The notes under the pieces were generated by a model. That model had not been told where the DNA came from and did not search any database. It saw nothing but the letters and a program-made list of their open reading frames with translations. The position numbers and the translations under genes were made by a program. A stretch of DNA of 63,920 nucleotides, from the NCBI GenBank assembly GCA_002803225.1, contig NXFV01000360.1, forward strand, positions 1 through 63,920, written 5' to 3'. This document shows positions 54,253-63,920 of this stretch, in pieces. Position 1 is the first letter of the stretch. Every line of letters starts with the position of its first letter. The stretch comes from Gamarada debralockiae (lineage: Eukaryota; Ascomycota; Leotiomycetes; Helotiales; Hyphodiscaceae).

Positions 54253-55648
54253 TAGGGCTCCGGAGGCTTGAAATTTGGGATGCTGAGACAGGACATATCG
54301 AAAGGGACTTCTCTATTACTTTTGGCTGTGGTATTTATTGTAAAATTTAAATTCGAAGAGTTATCAAACAATACTAAAGTACTAGAACTTTACTTCTGGA
54401 GTAGATCAATTGTTCTTGCCCAAAGCTGAATGATAACTTGTTCTCTGAAGCAATAAAGCGAGGCAAAAGGCCGTCGACGTTTGTCATTTTGCTGAGACTA
54501 CCCAGCCCAGTATAGAAGATCCTAGCTTAGCTCCTTCATACCATTCCCTGGAGTGATGTTGCTTAGGAACCCCATATAAAGTCCCTCCCAAAAAGGATGA
54601 AAACACGAAGCTGAGGAAAGGTATCAAGAGACCCATAACTCAAGGTATCTCATCATGGAATCTTATGAAAGCGAGTCTGCTTTCACTCCACTCCTCTATC
54701 TGAAACCAGAGATTCATCGAACCAAACCCGTCCACCTACCAACCTCACAAGCAACTCTTCGCAGCTCCCCTTTCCGCCACAGCCCATTCGGCTTTCTCTT
54801 GAGGCCAAAGTTGCTCTCACTGCACAAGCATACAATCTCGTCGCCTCAGGAACAATCCAACAAGAGCCTCGTTTCATCCCTCAATCTCCGTCCTCCACTG
54901 GGTTGCTCATCTAAATTCCGAAGCCTTCCAAGAATACAACTAAACCTACCACCCTGACCAACCAATGGCCCGCATCTTCCGTCCCACGTTGGGTGTTGTG
55001 CCTAATCTCTGACCTATCGCGAATTCATCCCTTGGATATTGGCAAATCATCCGCTGACTTTGAATGATTGAGATCTGATGAATCAACAATTGTTCTGTTG
55101 ACATGAACAATTCATACCTGGCAGATACACAGCTATCCAGAGGAAACAACCAAGTCCTATGCAGGTAATCGTCAGTACGATTGTTCGCGCACCATGAACA
55201 ATTGATAATCGTAGACAGTCATCAAGACGAAACGAGGAACTTATGTTGGTAATAGCCCGGACAATTGTTGGTAGAATATTAGCAATTTTCAGACGGACCA
55301 CAATTAACTCTACGGACAACTAAGATCAACATTCGACAAAATTATCTGAACAATTGAAGTGCAGGGATCAGTTTGAAGCAGCACTTGCGATGAATGTCTG
55401 CCAGGGTCGTGGATCTCGCTTCAGATGTACAGAGGATAGGGGTAAGAATAATATCATCAGTTGAGGCGCTCCTACAAATTGAATAACGCTTGTTTTGTAG
55501 GTAATGATACATCCTAGAAGGCAATTCGTTCTGCATATATCCGTAACCCAAACTCAAGTCCAAAAGCATAGGGGTATCGTGCTTATCCAAATCCAAAACT
55601 CCTGTCCTAACCAATAAGCACCCAGTCCGGCCAGGTCAAGTCATATCA
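54253..55648. other. Gene-free or unassigned stretch
   Basis: An open frame at 54655-54957 (MESYESESAFTPLLYLKP) is the only gene candidate. Coding-like character continues in another frame (SLEAKVALTAQAYNLVASGT near 54795-54850), so it may be a decayed or intron-containing gene. No family recognised. Confidence 0.35.
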
Positions 55649-57662
55649 TCAAGCCATAATTCCCGCAATAACAACCATGACTCCTCCGTATATTGCTCCG
55701 CAGACTAACCCTTCTCTCCCAAAACAACCCTTCCCAACAATACCCGCCTGCATCAACGCATACACGACCCCACTCGCCACCAAACCTACAACCGTCATGC
55801 GCCCAATAAATCCCGGGATCACACTAAATGTCAAAATCGGTACCAGCACCGCCACGGCAATAGCTACTGCGAGACCTTGAAGCTGGGATTGGGGTTCGCA
55901 TTCGGAAGTCGCAATGGATTGGCAGTTCGATGGCGTAACCGAGATCTGGGATTCTGAGCGAGAAAGAGGCTGAGAATGCGATTGGTTGGACATTGGAGGG
56001 GAGGAAGGCGGGATGGAGGAGCAGATGGAGACTAGATCGTCGGCGGGGTCGAGGAAATGCGTTTCGGCTTCCGCGATGGGGTGTTCAGTCGATAGGTACT
56101 CGCGGTAGGTGTTGATATCTGTAGGGGCGGGTGGGGAGAGGGATTGTGTTGTGTTGAAGGAGGAGAGTGCTTGGTCTATTCTCATTAGTCACGATTCTGA
56201 GGGTAAAAGGATGAGGGGCCGTACTATACTGAGCAAGCTTGAATCCAATCCTCCCTAACACGTCTGTTTTGTGCCATTGGAGTTCGCCTCCTTGCATAGC
56301 AGCTGCTCTCCTACTTGCGGGTACCACTCTTCCTCCGAGGCCCGCACGACGAGATTGTGTGTCTGCGTTGTCGAGTCGCTGGAGTTGTTCTTCCAGTTCG
56401 CTTAATTCGTCTTGGAGATGTAGAAGCAACCTGTGATTCAAGGCACCGAATTTTCGATAGATGGGCTTGATGACTGTCCCATCATCGATGTCTAATGAGC
56501 TGTTGTAGGACGAGAGTCGTGTAGCGAGGAGCTCATATCCCGTGACAGGAAGTTTCTCTGCTCGTGGCGAAGAGTGCTCTCTGGTATGTTGCGCATATCG
56601 GGGACTCAATGCTGTCGAGGGAATGGGTGACAGGGGAGTATTCCCGCGGGGCATGTTTGGTGTTCCAAAGTTTTGCATTGATCCGTAGAGGTTCTGCCGT
56701 TGTTGAGCAGCTGCCATTTGAGATGCCATCCTGGCCGAGGCTCGATCGGTTGGTGGCTCGGGCTCATGATCCGACGCATGTTCTTTGACACTTCGCTCAG
56801 GACTCGTAGATCGGTCCGTGTCATTGTCTGCGGCGGGCTCCGAGAAATGGTCTGAACCATGGAAGCTCGATGATGCTGATGAGGAGGCGCTAGCCCCGGC
56901 ATGGTCGGGAGATAGGTGTGGTGGGAGGGCGGATGTGTTGTATGAAGGTTGGGGTTCATTCGGTTGCCATTGAGGCTCATGCTCGTCCTCGTCTTCATGT
57001 TCCTCCTCTTCGTTCTCGTGGGAATCGTTGACTGCACTTTCATCCTCAAGAAACGCAAACACGTTCGGCGGGTCAGGGACGGCTGGTGACATTGGAGCTT
57101 CTGGTATCTGCGGACGTTTCCCAAGACTCGAACGTTTCGTGATGGAAGCTTGAGTGACTGTTGAGTTGCTCCCACTTGAACCACTGGACTTGTTCGTAGA
57201 GGTTGTGAGAGATGTGAATGTTGAGATCATCGAGGGCGACGTAAGCTTGGCCCTCGCAGATGCCAACACTTCCCTATGATCTTGAACCGGCTCGTCCTCA
57301 TCTGAAGACGACGACGTCGAACTCGAACTTCTGTTGGAATAGGTACGTCGATGCCGGATATTCTGTCCATCAGAACCACTATCTCTCGCTGGAGGCCCGC
57401 TTGCTCTCTTTACGCTTGCATTCTTCCCTTGGGACCTGGATTGGTGTTTGCTACCTCCCTCCTTCGACCTATGTTTCCGTCTTCTTTCCCTCCCGGTATT
57501 CGCCTTGGTCGGAGCCATGATCCCGTCCATCGACGATCGTGAGAGATGATAAGAGTGCTCGTTCGGGGATTCTTCGTCTTTACCCCTTAATCCATCCCTC
57601 GATTCATCCTCGGAATCTTCCTGAATAGCTTCAACGGATGGTGCGCTGTATCTGGTTGTCAT
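55649..57662 (-). CDS. DUF6594 domain membrane protein
   Basis: Two exons (56225-57662, 55649-56175; 49-bp GT-AG intron) give 654 residues. Residues 1-370 are disordered and rich in Ser, Glu and Pro, with a Ser run near residue 115 and an acidic run (ENEEEEHEDEDEHEP) near 220. The DUF6594 block begins GYELLATRLSSYNSSLDIDD and continues IKPIYRKFGALNHRLLLHLQ and DELSELEEQLQRLDNADTQS. It then has ELQWHKTDVLGRIGFKLAQY and NQALSSF across the splice junction. The C terminus has three hydrophobic spans (from AVAIAVAVLVPILTFSVIPG, VVGLVASGVVYALMQAG and GGVMVVIAGIMA), the usual DUF6594 layout. Molecular function is unknown for the family. It is probably a membrane-anchored adaptor with a long cytosolic tail. 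Confidence 0.88.
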
Positions 57663-58668
57663 TTCGGATCAATGGTTCTGATGGGTTATCGTCAGCTTCA
57701 GCTCCGCACTCCACGTAACGCCAAAAGTAAAGGTTATATGACGCCGTAATATTGGATCACAGGGCTGATCTTGGTAGATATCGGGAAACTTTGGCGGTGT
57801 GTCTCGCTCGGTGTGAGAGGTCCAAGCTAATGCGCGATGAACTTACTTTTGAAGTACGTAGATAGATCTGCAGCGACGATGATTGCGACGATGACCATGA
57901 TCTCGGGGCTGAGGTCATATATATGGCGCCCCGTGTATTTTGAGTTATGACCCCCCTCCCCTCCTTCTGTCCCGTTCCAGTCGCGTTTCAAGAGTTATTT
58001 TGGGCTGAATCGAGTTGGGTGGTGGTGGGATGGATGGCCTGGCTTGATCTGTGCCCCCCTGACTGGGCCTGACGCGATGTGCGGCCCGTGGTTTAAGCGG
58101 AGGAAGCGAGCGCGATTTAGAGATGAATGCCGGAGAGAAACAATTTGTTTTCGAGACCTGGGACGACGTGTTGATGTTGATGTTGATGTTGTTGTTGTTG
58201 TTGTCGTCGTCGTCGATCGAAACAAACACACCTCACTGCTCGCCGTCAGCAAGAATCCCTATTCTCTGCCTTCGCCATTCGTTACTCAACATATCCAGGC
58301 CCCTCTATCCGGGCGACGTGCTCCTCTTCTACTCGACTACCCTGACTCCACCCAACAAGTCACAAGCAAGTCGCCTCCCTCTCTTTTCCGGATGACCAAT
58401 ACTCTATCAACACATACCACCACTACACTGGCCTCGCGAAAATCAAAGATAATGTATGACCAGACAAGTTCATGCAACACATTGTCATAGCCACCCCATT
58501 CGTAAATCTCCTACGAATCGGGTGCTCCACCAACTCCAAAATTATCGACTTGCGTACGCTCGGAAGCTTATGAGATCCTCTAAATCCTGATTATTCGGCT
58601 TATATAGCCTGCAATACTCTGTCGCGTCCAATCGAGTCTGTTCTGCCCCAAGAGGCTCAGCGGCACCA
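57663..58668. other. Divergent intergenic region
   Basis: Space between DUF6594 (minus) and GatB (plus), with a GAT/GTT repeat run (next entry). Open frames here are low-complexity artefacts. Confidence 0.5.
58169..58216. repeat. Trinucleotide microsatellite (GTT/GAT/GTC)
   Basis: Runs of TGTTGA, then GTT, then GTC units over about 48 bp, an imperfect compound trinucleotide repeat in non-coding DNA. Confidence 0.85.
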
Positions 58669-60501
58669 ATGGCGCGAATACCACCTACCATCTTGCGAAG
58701 GTATCTGTTTGGGGGCCAGGTTTCTCGAAGGGGATGTCTATATTCAAGAATCAATAGGAACATATCCGTAAGATCGTTGTATTCCCAGAGGGATCACGCA
58801 TCACGAGCTCTGCACACAAGTACAGATTCTGCAGACCCCGCCACCACGATCCCGTTCCGAAAGCAATTGAAGGATGAGGCCAAGAAGCGGAAGGCGGAGC
58901 CTTCGCCCAAGATATCAAGGGAGCACAATCAGAAGCTGGAGAAATGGGAATTGACGGTTGGGATTGAAATACATGCACAATTGAATACAGCACGAAAGCT
59001 CTTCTCGTCTGCCGCCTCCTCCATCAACGATGTCCCTAATACCCACGTCGCACTCTTCGATCTCGCGATGCCCGGCTCTCAGCCTATCTTCCAAAAAGAA
59101 ACCCTAATACCGGCGATCCGCGCAGCATTAGCATTGAACTGCAAGGTCCAAAAAAAGAGTAAATTCGATCGCAAGCATTACTTTCATTGGGATCAGCCAT
59201 CGGGCTATCAGATCACACAATACTACGAGCCGTTCGCGAAGGATGGATACATAACCTTGTACGCACATGACGGCATTGCGAAGGAAGACGGGGACGAGAT
59301 AAGGATTGGCATAAAGCAGGTTCAAATGGAGCAGGATACGGCGAAGACGATCTCGCAACCCGGGGACATACATCTGTTGGATTTTAATAGGGTTGGATTG
59401 CCGTTGATTGAGATCATTACGTTGCCTCAGATCCATCATCCAAGTACAGCGGCTGCATTGGTCCGGAAGGTGCAGATTCTACTGAATGCGGTGGATGCTT
59501 GTGTTCTGGGCATGCAATCGGGTGGGCTGCGGGCTGATGTCAATGTTTCCGTGAAGAGGAGGGGCGAGGAGGGTGAAGGGAGCGAGTATGCTGGGGTGAA
59601 GGGACTTGGACAACGGACCGAGATCAAAAATTTGAGCAGCTTTAAGGCTGTCGAGGACGCGATCATCGCAGAACGAGACCGACAAATTGAAGTTCTGGAA
59701 GCTGGTGGTATGATTGAGGGTGAGACACGAGGTTGGACGATTGGAAGCACGGAGACAAGAAGGTTGAGAGGCAAGGAAGGAGAAGTTGATTACAGATATA
59801 TGCCAGATGCGGATCTGGGCCCAGTGATTATTGGCGACGACCTTCTTCAGTACCTCGAAGCTACCCTGGGCATACTGCCCGATGAAGAGATCAAGATCTT
59901 GGTTGAGGAATATGGACTTACAACTAAGGACGCCTTGTCTCTGGTCTCCCTCAACGATGGCGGTCGAGTCGAATATTTCCGAAACGTCGTGGATCATTTG
60001 CTCTATTTGAATGGGCAGCGGGACCTGAAAAAGACTGGGAAATTGGCAGGAAATTGGGTTTTGCATGAGATGGGTGGCTTAGTCGCAGATGCTGCTGAGG
60101 ACGAAAACCCGCTGCAGATGACGAGCGAGGGTGGCTGCATTATCCCTCATCGAAAACTGGGAGACCTAATTCATCACCTCGAGAACAACCGAATCACTGG
60201 AAACTCTGCGAAGAAGCTCTTGGCCACCCTCTTTGAAATCGGGACTGTTGAAGAGCAGAAGGAAGTCAAGCAGATGATTGATGCAGAAGGTCTATGGTTC
60301 CATCCTTTGTCGGCTACAGAGTATGATGAATTGGCGAGAAGCATTTTGGATATGAAGATTGTGGAGGAGATCTTGGCAGGAAAAGAAGGGAAGATTAATT
60401 TCTTACTGGGGAAGATGATGAGGGCAGATGGTGAAGGTCGTGTCGATGCGAGAGAAGCTACCACAGTGCTTCGACGAGTGATAGAAGAACATCGGAAGTA
60501 A
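58669..60501 (+). CDS. PET112: Mitochondrial aspartyl/glutamyl-tRNA amidotransferase subunit B (GatB)
   Basis: Single-exon protein of 610 residues. GatB is the kinase/transamidation subunit of the mitochondrial GatFAB or GatCAB complex, which turns Glu-tRNA(Gln) into Gln-tRNA(Gln). The N terminus (MARIPPTILRRYLFGGQVSR) is a basic mitochondrial presequence. The GatB core begins WELTVGIEIHAQLNTARKLF. Then come NTHVALFDLAMPGSQPIFQK, the FDRKHYFHWDQPSGYQITQY signature, and DFNRVGLPLIEIIT. Next are GLRADVNVSV, GQRTEIKNLSSFKAVEDAI and YRYMPDADLGPVII. The tail domain ends MMRADGEGRVDAREATTVLR. Length and order are normal. A two-exon small gene begins 10 bp after its stop. Confidence 0.96.
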   Translation: MARIPPTILRRYLFGGQVSRRGCLYSRINRNISVRSLYSQRDHASRALHTSTDSADPATTIPFRKQLKDEAKKRKAEPSPKISREHNQKLEKWELTVGIEIHAQLNTARKLFSSAASSINDVPNTHVALFDLAMPGSQPIFQKETLIPAIRAALALNCKVQKKSKFDRKHYFHWDQPSGYQITQYYEPFAKDGYITLYAHDGIAKEDGDEIRIGIKQVQMEQDTAKTISQPGDIHLLDFNRVGLPLIEIITLPQIHHPSTAAALVRKVQILLNAVDACVLGMQSGGLRADVNVSVKRRGEEGEGSEYAGVKGLGQRTEIKNLSSFKAVEDAIIAERDRQIEVLEAGGMIEGETRGWTIGSTETRRLRGKEGEVDYRYMPDADLGPVIIGDDLLQYLEATLGILPDEEIKILVEEYGLTTKDALSLVSLNDGGRVEYFRNVVDHLLYLNGQRDLKKTGKLAGNWVLHEMGGLVADAAEDENPLQMTSEGGCIIPHRKLGDLIHHLENNRITGNSAKKLLATLFEIGTVEEQKEVKQMIDAEGLWFHPLSATEYDELARSILDMKIVEEILAGKEGKINFLLGKMMRADGEGRVDAREATTVLRRVIEEHRK

Positions 60502-60511
60502 ATATTCAGAA

Positions 60512-60793
60512 ATGTCAGCACGTGCGTTCGCGCCTCGTCTTTCCAAATTTGCCACATTTTTTCTGCGAGGGCAGTCGACTTCCTCTTCACTTTTGAGGCC
60601 GGCTTTTGATTATCGTATGTATCAATTCCCTCCAAGATTCTTCATTGGGCGAATTATATGACGATCTTCTCTTTTAGACCATGTCATGTCACCGCCGCAT
60701 TCACCAGATTGCCTTATCTATCGCGTTCGTCAATGGTCATATTCGCTGATCTCTATATTCAGATATCAGAGTCTCCCCGAGTATTCAGAATAA
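60512..60793 (+). CDS. Small two-exon protein with mitochondrial-like N terminus (72 aa)
   Basis: Exons 60512-60614 and 60678-60793, joined by a 63-bp intron (GTATGT...TTTTAG), give 72 residues. They start MSARAFAPRLSKFATFFLRG and continue QSTSSSLLRPAFDYHHVMSP. The first 30 residues are rich in Arg, Ser and Ala with no acids, like a mitochondrial presequence. The intron borders and frame closure are good, but no family is recognised and the second exon is unconvincing. It starts 10 bp after the GatB stop, so it must either have a promoter inside GatB or be a 3'-UTR artefact. Confidence 0.4.
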
Positions 60794-61005
60794 TGAGAAC
60801 CGCGGATTGTACGAGGGAATTATTCAAATCTTATTGCGGGATAGCCGACTATTGGATGATCCTCACATTTCCCCAAAAGCGTGGCCCAAGGATGACTTTT
60901 GAATGTCACCTAGTTTCTTTACCTCTTTTGTAGCTTCTAATACCCCGGCCCAGATCCTAAATTGACAGTATTTACAGAAGATTAGAATGCAGTCAAGCCC
61001 ACTTT
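60794..61005. other. Convergent 3' spacer
   Basis: Short spacer between the small gene and the end of the minus-strand rhodopsin-like gene. Nothing recognised. Confidence 0.4.
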
Positions 61006-62493
61006 TCATCTAGTATCAGTAGTTACACTGACATTTGTCACCTCTCTGATCCCCGCTTCCTCCATCCCAAAGATCTTATCCGTCGATGTTGCTGGACTGG
61101 CCCTTTCTTCCCCAAAAGCAACCGTGACATGACCGGGCTGAGTAAATTCAAAGTCTTCAACATCATCAGCAGCTTTTGCACGCGAAGAACCACTGTCCGA
61201 GACTGGCACAAATAGGTTGGTCTGCTTCGCGGGCTTCCATCTCGATGTTCGAAATCTCGATTCCGAGCTCGGTTGTGCATACCTCCTGATAAAGAATGAG
61301 GACATCCCGGGCAATATGCCGATGATGATGCAGACGGTCAACTCGAATGCTGTGAGAATCATGATCCTCCTTACGCTATTCTCGACATTGGTTGCGAGCA
61401 GGACGATTCGGGTGATCGTTACAATGAGAGCAACGACCGTAAGACTGTAGATACCGCATATAGCCAATCTGAGTCGGCTTTGCGTAACCTTGAGTATAGC
61501 TGGGAATGGCAGTACACATACTGTTCATTTTGTAGTTAGCACTTGAAGGTAGCACTTTGAATGAGAACAGACAAGGAAAGTGGATTCCCTTGCAGAATGT
61601 TTTCGGGTGGTGAAGAGACTGCGGACGGGAAGAAGAGCATTGAAGAATAAGAAAGAATTTGAGCTTACGAATTAGATCAGTGGTCAGATGTATGCCAAAG
61701 TGAGTCCACTAGATCAAGTTAACAGTGTTTTGCATATTTGGCACAGGCGTAAGATCTTACAAAGTCCCACGCATAAACAATAGGCCCGCATTGTTCAGCT
61801 GCTGATAAAGCCCACCTTCGATTGACTGGCAGGCAGGCGGCAAAGTAAAATATGTAGAGAATTGGCCAAATTCCAATCAAAAAGTATAGATGGCCAGTGG
61901 CTAGAAGGTTGATGGTTCGAAACCCCTGTGTTAGGCGAATGTGAAACAAGTTGATCGAGATTTTGACACTCCATAGTGAAGCGAGGTAAAAGAAGGTTCC
62001 GCTGAAGAAGAGCTATAAGGAAACCATTAGCTCCTGCTTGATCAAATGGGAACGAAGTGGCAACCCTTTTGAGATTCTATGAGGTGTGACGGCACTTCCA
62101 ACGATGTAAGGAGTGAGAAAGCTCGTAGTTGTTGTCCAGCGAGAGCTATTTGGAAAATCTAGAAGAAATAGACTATTAGCAGGGTAAAAATATGCTATCA
62201 AAGATTTGGTCGCATTGAATCAGACATTAGGAGAGCGTTCCAAGAGAAATAGCCATGGCAATACGATAGAAGATTCATTGGCAACTCACCACAGCCCCAA
62301 CCAAAGCAAATTCCACAAATTCATACCGCCCCTTGACAATAACACGGAGATAGAAGCGAGTGGAGCTGGTTATGAATGTCAAAGCGACGCAGATGATGAT
62401 CAAAATCTACAACGCGGAACAATATCGTCAGCATGTAAGATCAATGAGAGTTGCAAGAGCCAGAAGAGCTCAACACACCTGGCCCACCTCCAT
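61006..62493 (-). CDS. Fungal rhodopsin-like (Pth11-related) integral membrane protein
   Basis: A multi-exon gene with the layout of the fungal seven-helix 'rhodopsin domain' family. A short first exon (MEVGQ at 62493-62479) is followed by ILIIICVALTFITSSTRFYL with VIVKGRYEFVEFALVGAV (62406-62290). A third exon starts at 62158. Then come FFSGTFFYLASLWSVKISIN (near 62010-61955) and TQGFRTINLLATGHLYFLIG. Next are HFGIHLTTDLI with LCVLPFPAILKVTQSRLRLA, the family's TDLxLCVLPFP landmark, and ICGIYSLTVVALIVTITRIV. A soluble C-terminal tail of ~95 residues ends at 61006. The join between exons 3 and 4 could not be placed in frame with confidence. Some members act in surface sensing; most are uncharacterised. 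Confidence 0.7.
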
Positions 62494-63920
62494 CGTTCTG
62501 GCCGTTCTGTCATAAGAGAGAATTATGTTCTGTTGGAGAATGACGGCAGGACAATATCCTTGAACCGCGGGTCCGAGGCAACTGGAGGTGGCGAGACAAT
62601 TGGAAGACTAGGGTTATATGTGGGGATGGATTCCTTTAACATGGGCTTCCACTCGGTTGCCGGAACATGCCAGGCCGCTATTCAGCCACATAAAAATGTA
62701 GAGACCTGTCTCAGCCATAAAAAGCGTGTGACGTTCCACGCGGAAAGAGCCACTAAGTTTGCGACTGTCTTGGTGGAGTTATGCGTTCTCGAAGATGTAG
62801 AATCCCCAGAACGGGATTCATGGGCGAAACTCAGTAGAGGTGTTTCGTATCGCTCTTAGGTAAAGGATGGAATAAGACTATGAAGTATTCAACGCTCGTA
62901 CTTAAATTGGCAGCCTCCGCACTACGCATCTTCTCTTCTATATGGAGAGGACGCAATACAGGAGACGAGGGCGAAGGAAAGGGTATGAATAGGCCAAAAA
63001 TGTAGGGAACGATGGTTTTGTGCAATGGAGGAGAGCATCATCTCAGGAGAACGCCAATCAACCCCGACTTGCAGCAGCAGCATAGTCTGTGCGGACGGGA
63101 AGTACAGTTCAGCCAGTCGGGCCCACTTCCCCAGCCGATCAGACTGAGTACTGATCTTCAGTGCAGGGGCGGACCGTCATCAACGACCTCGCTTAGCGTC
63201 ATCGGGCCCTGCAATCATTCAATTTCCCACCCGCATCCGCGAGGCTCGTGACTGCCAAGCCCTTATGACCTAGGATTAATTTCGCAGAGATTAGAGTTTA
63301 ATGATAGACTAGGCGCGATGTTATAAGGGCGGCGATGGCACGCTGTGGTCGCGCGCTCCTCTGTTAACGTCTATTGATACTCTCTACTCCTTAGACCCTA
63401 GTTCTAGACGCCTCTAAGGCTCTCTCACAAGTCTAAGCCCCAAGGGATATAGACCTATCCTAAGTCGAAATTGAAGCTATCTAAGTCCATGATTATAGCG
63501 GCGATCTTAGCTGACGCGCTACCCCACAGCGCCCATACGGCCAGAGACCTCCTAATGCCTTTGGCAGCTCTTACTACTACTTCTACAGTTATACTAGTAG
63601 TGCCCCTCTTAACTTAGGAGCTTAAGACTAAGATTTAAGTAATATATAATAAGACACTAGAGTATTACTATACACTGGCCGCCTAATATTGTAACGAAAT
63701 TGTCACGACGCTAACTAAAGTACTAGGGATCAACCTCAATTCTCTAGCTAACTAGTCGATATAACGAGAATACTAAGCTAGAGAGGAAAGAAAAGAAGGA
63801 GAACAACTCTGCAAGATACAAAAGCTTATATACAGGGGCCTTGCTGGCGCGAGCCAACAAGGGTCTAGTATGTGACCTAAGCGAACCCCGCGCAGCACGT
63901 GTAGTCACGTGGCTCATGTG
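62494..63920. other. Gene-free, repeat-like end of the window
   Basis: The left part is upstream of the rhodopsin-like gene; an open frame at 62206-62859 (plus) is its antisense shadow and upstream region. From about 63250 the DNA is repeat-like, with many short stops in all frames. A TGTCACGACG at 63701 resembles the start of some fungal LTRs, but the other end is outside the window. Confidence 0.4.

Noticed and set aside
54655..54957. 100-codon open frame as an intact gene
   Set aside because: Coding character shifts frame near its middle and no family is recognised, so an intact gene is not supported.
57945..58490. Asn/Asp/Thr-repeat proteins in open frames
   Set aside because: They are translations of a trinucleotide microsatellite in the intergenic region.
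62206..62859. 217-codon plus-strand frame
   Set aside because: It is antisense to exons and upstream sequence of the rhodopsin-like gene and has no recognisable protein features.
63701..63920. Start of an LTR retrotransposon (TGTCACGACG)
   Set aside because: Only one end lies in the window, and no target duplication, primer-binding site or coding region is visible.

Overview
The window reads as a filamentous ascomycete (Pezizomycotina) chromosome segment. Genes carry several short GT-AG introns of about 50-70 bp. The protein types are typical of that group: a HET-domain protein, a HeLo-like/ankyrin-type protein, a Zn2Cys6 regulator, MFS transporters, an AA9 polysaccharide monooxygenase with a CBM1, an HsbA-like secreted protein, DUF6594 proteins and a fungal rhodopsin-like membrane protein. 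The flavour is Leotiomycete-like, but no species can be named. Decayed transposases and several pseudogenes carry stops of the C-to-T kind (CAG to TAG, CAA to TAA, TGG to TAG), as expected from repeat-induced point mutation (RIP) or similar decay.

Layout. 0-6 kb: retroelement debris, a nicotinamidase gene broken by one stop, a decayed pogo/Fot1 element and an AT-rich terminal-inverted-repeat element. 7.4-10.6 kb: DJ-1/PfpI gene and HET-domain gene. 10.8-12.9 kb: decayed Tc1/mariner element with TA target duplication. 14.3-15.2 kb: protein-kinase relic. 16-25.6 kb: gene-rich stretch with a HeLo-like/ankyrin protein, an alpha/beta-hydrolase-like membrane protein, and a Zn2Cys6 regulator converging on an MFS exporter. 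26-27.6 kb: AA9-CBM1 enzyme whose reading frame is best explained by an AT-AC intron. 28-43.3 kb: gene-poor mosaic of repeats, hairpins, a duplicated pair of small two-exon genes, and decayed genes (membrane protein, caspase-like, esterase-like, MFS), plus a second Tc1/mariner element and MITEs. 43.4-62.5 kb: mostly housekeeping-like genes (ACS-family MFS permease, RMD1/DUF155 mitochondrial protein, VPS41, HsbA-like gene, DUF6594 protein, mitochondrial GatB/PET112, small protein, rhodopsin-like membrane protein). The last 1.4 kb is repeat-like and gene-free.

Most striking structure: three copies of a 130-132 bp TG...CA element, each flanked by a different perfect 5-bp target duplication (AGTCC, ATAGG, GTAAT). 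Two lie inside the reading frames of decayed genes and one sits harmlessly in an intron. Related, branch-site-centred intron sequences recur in several introns at 36 and 43-47 kb and look introner-like.

Functional links. The Zn2Cys6 regulator and its tail-to-tail MFS exporter form a plausible regulator/transporter pair. RMD1-like and VPS41 share a 203-bp divergent promoter. GatB is followed 10 bp downstream by a small two-exon gene with a mitochondrial-looking N terminus. Exon models were made by hand and checked by reading-frame closure; no database search was possible.
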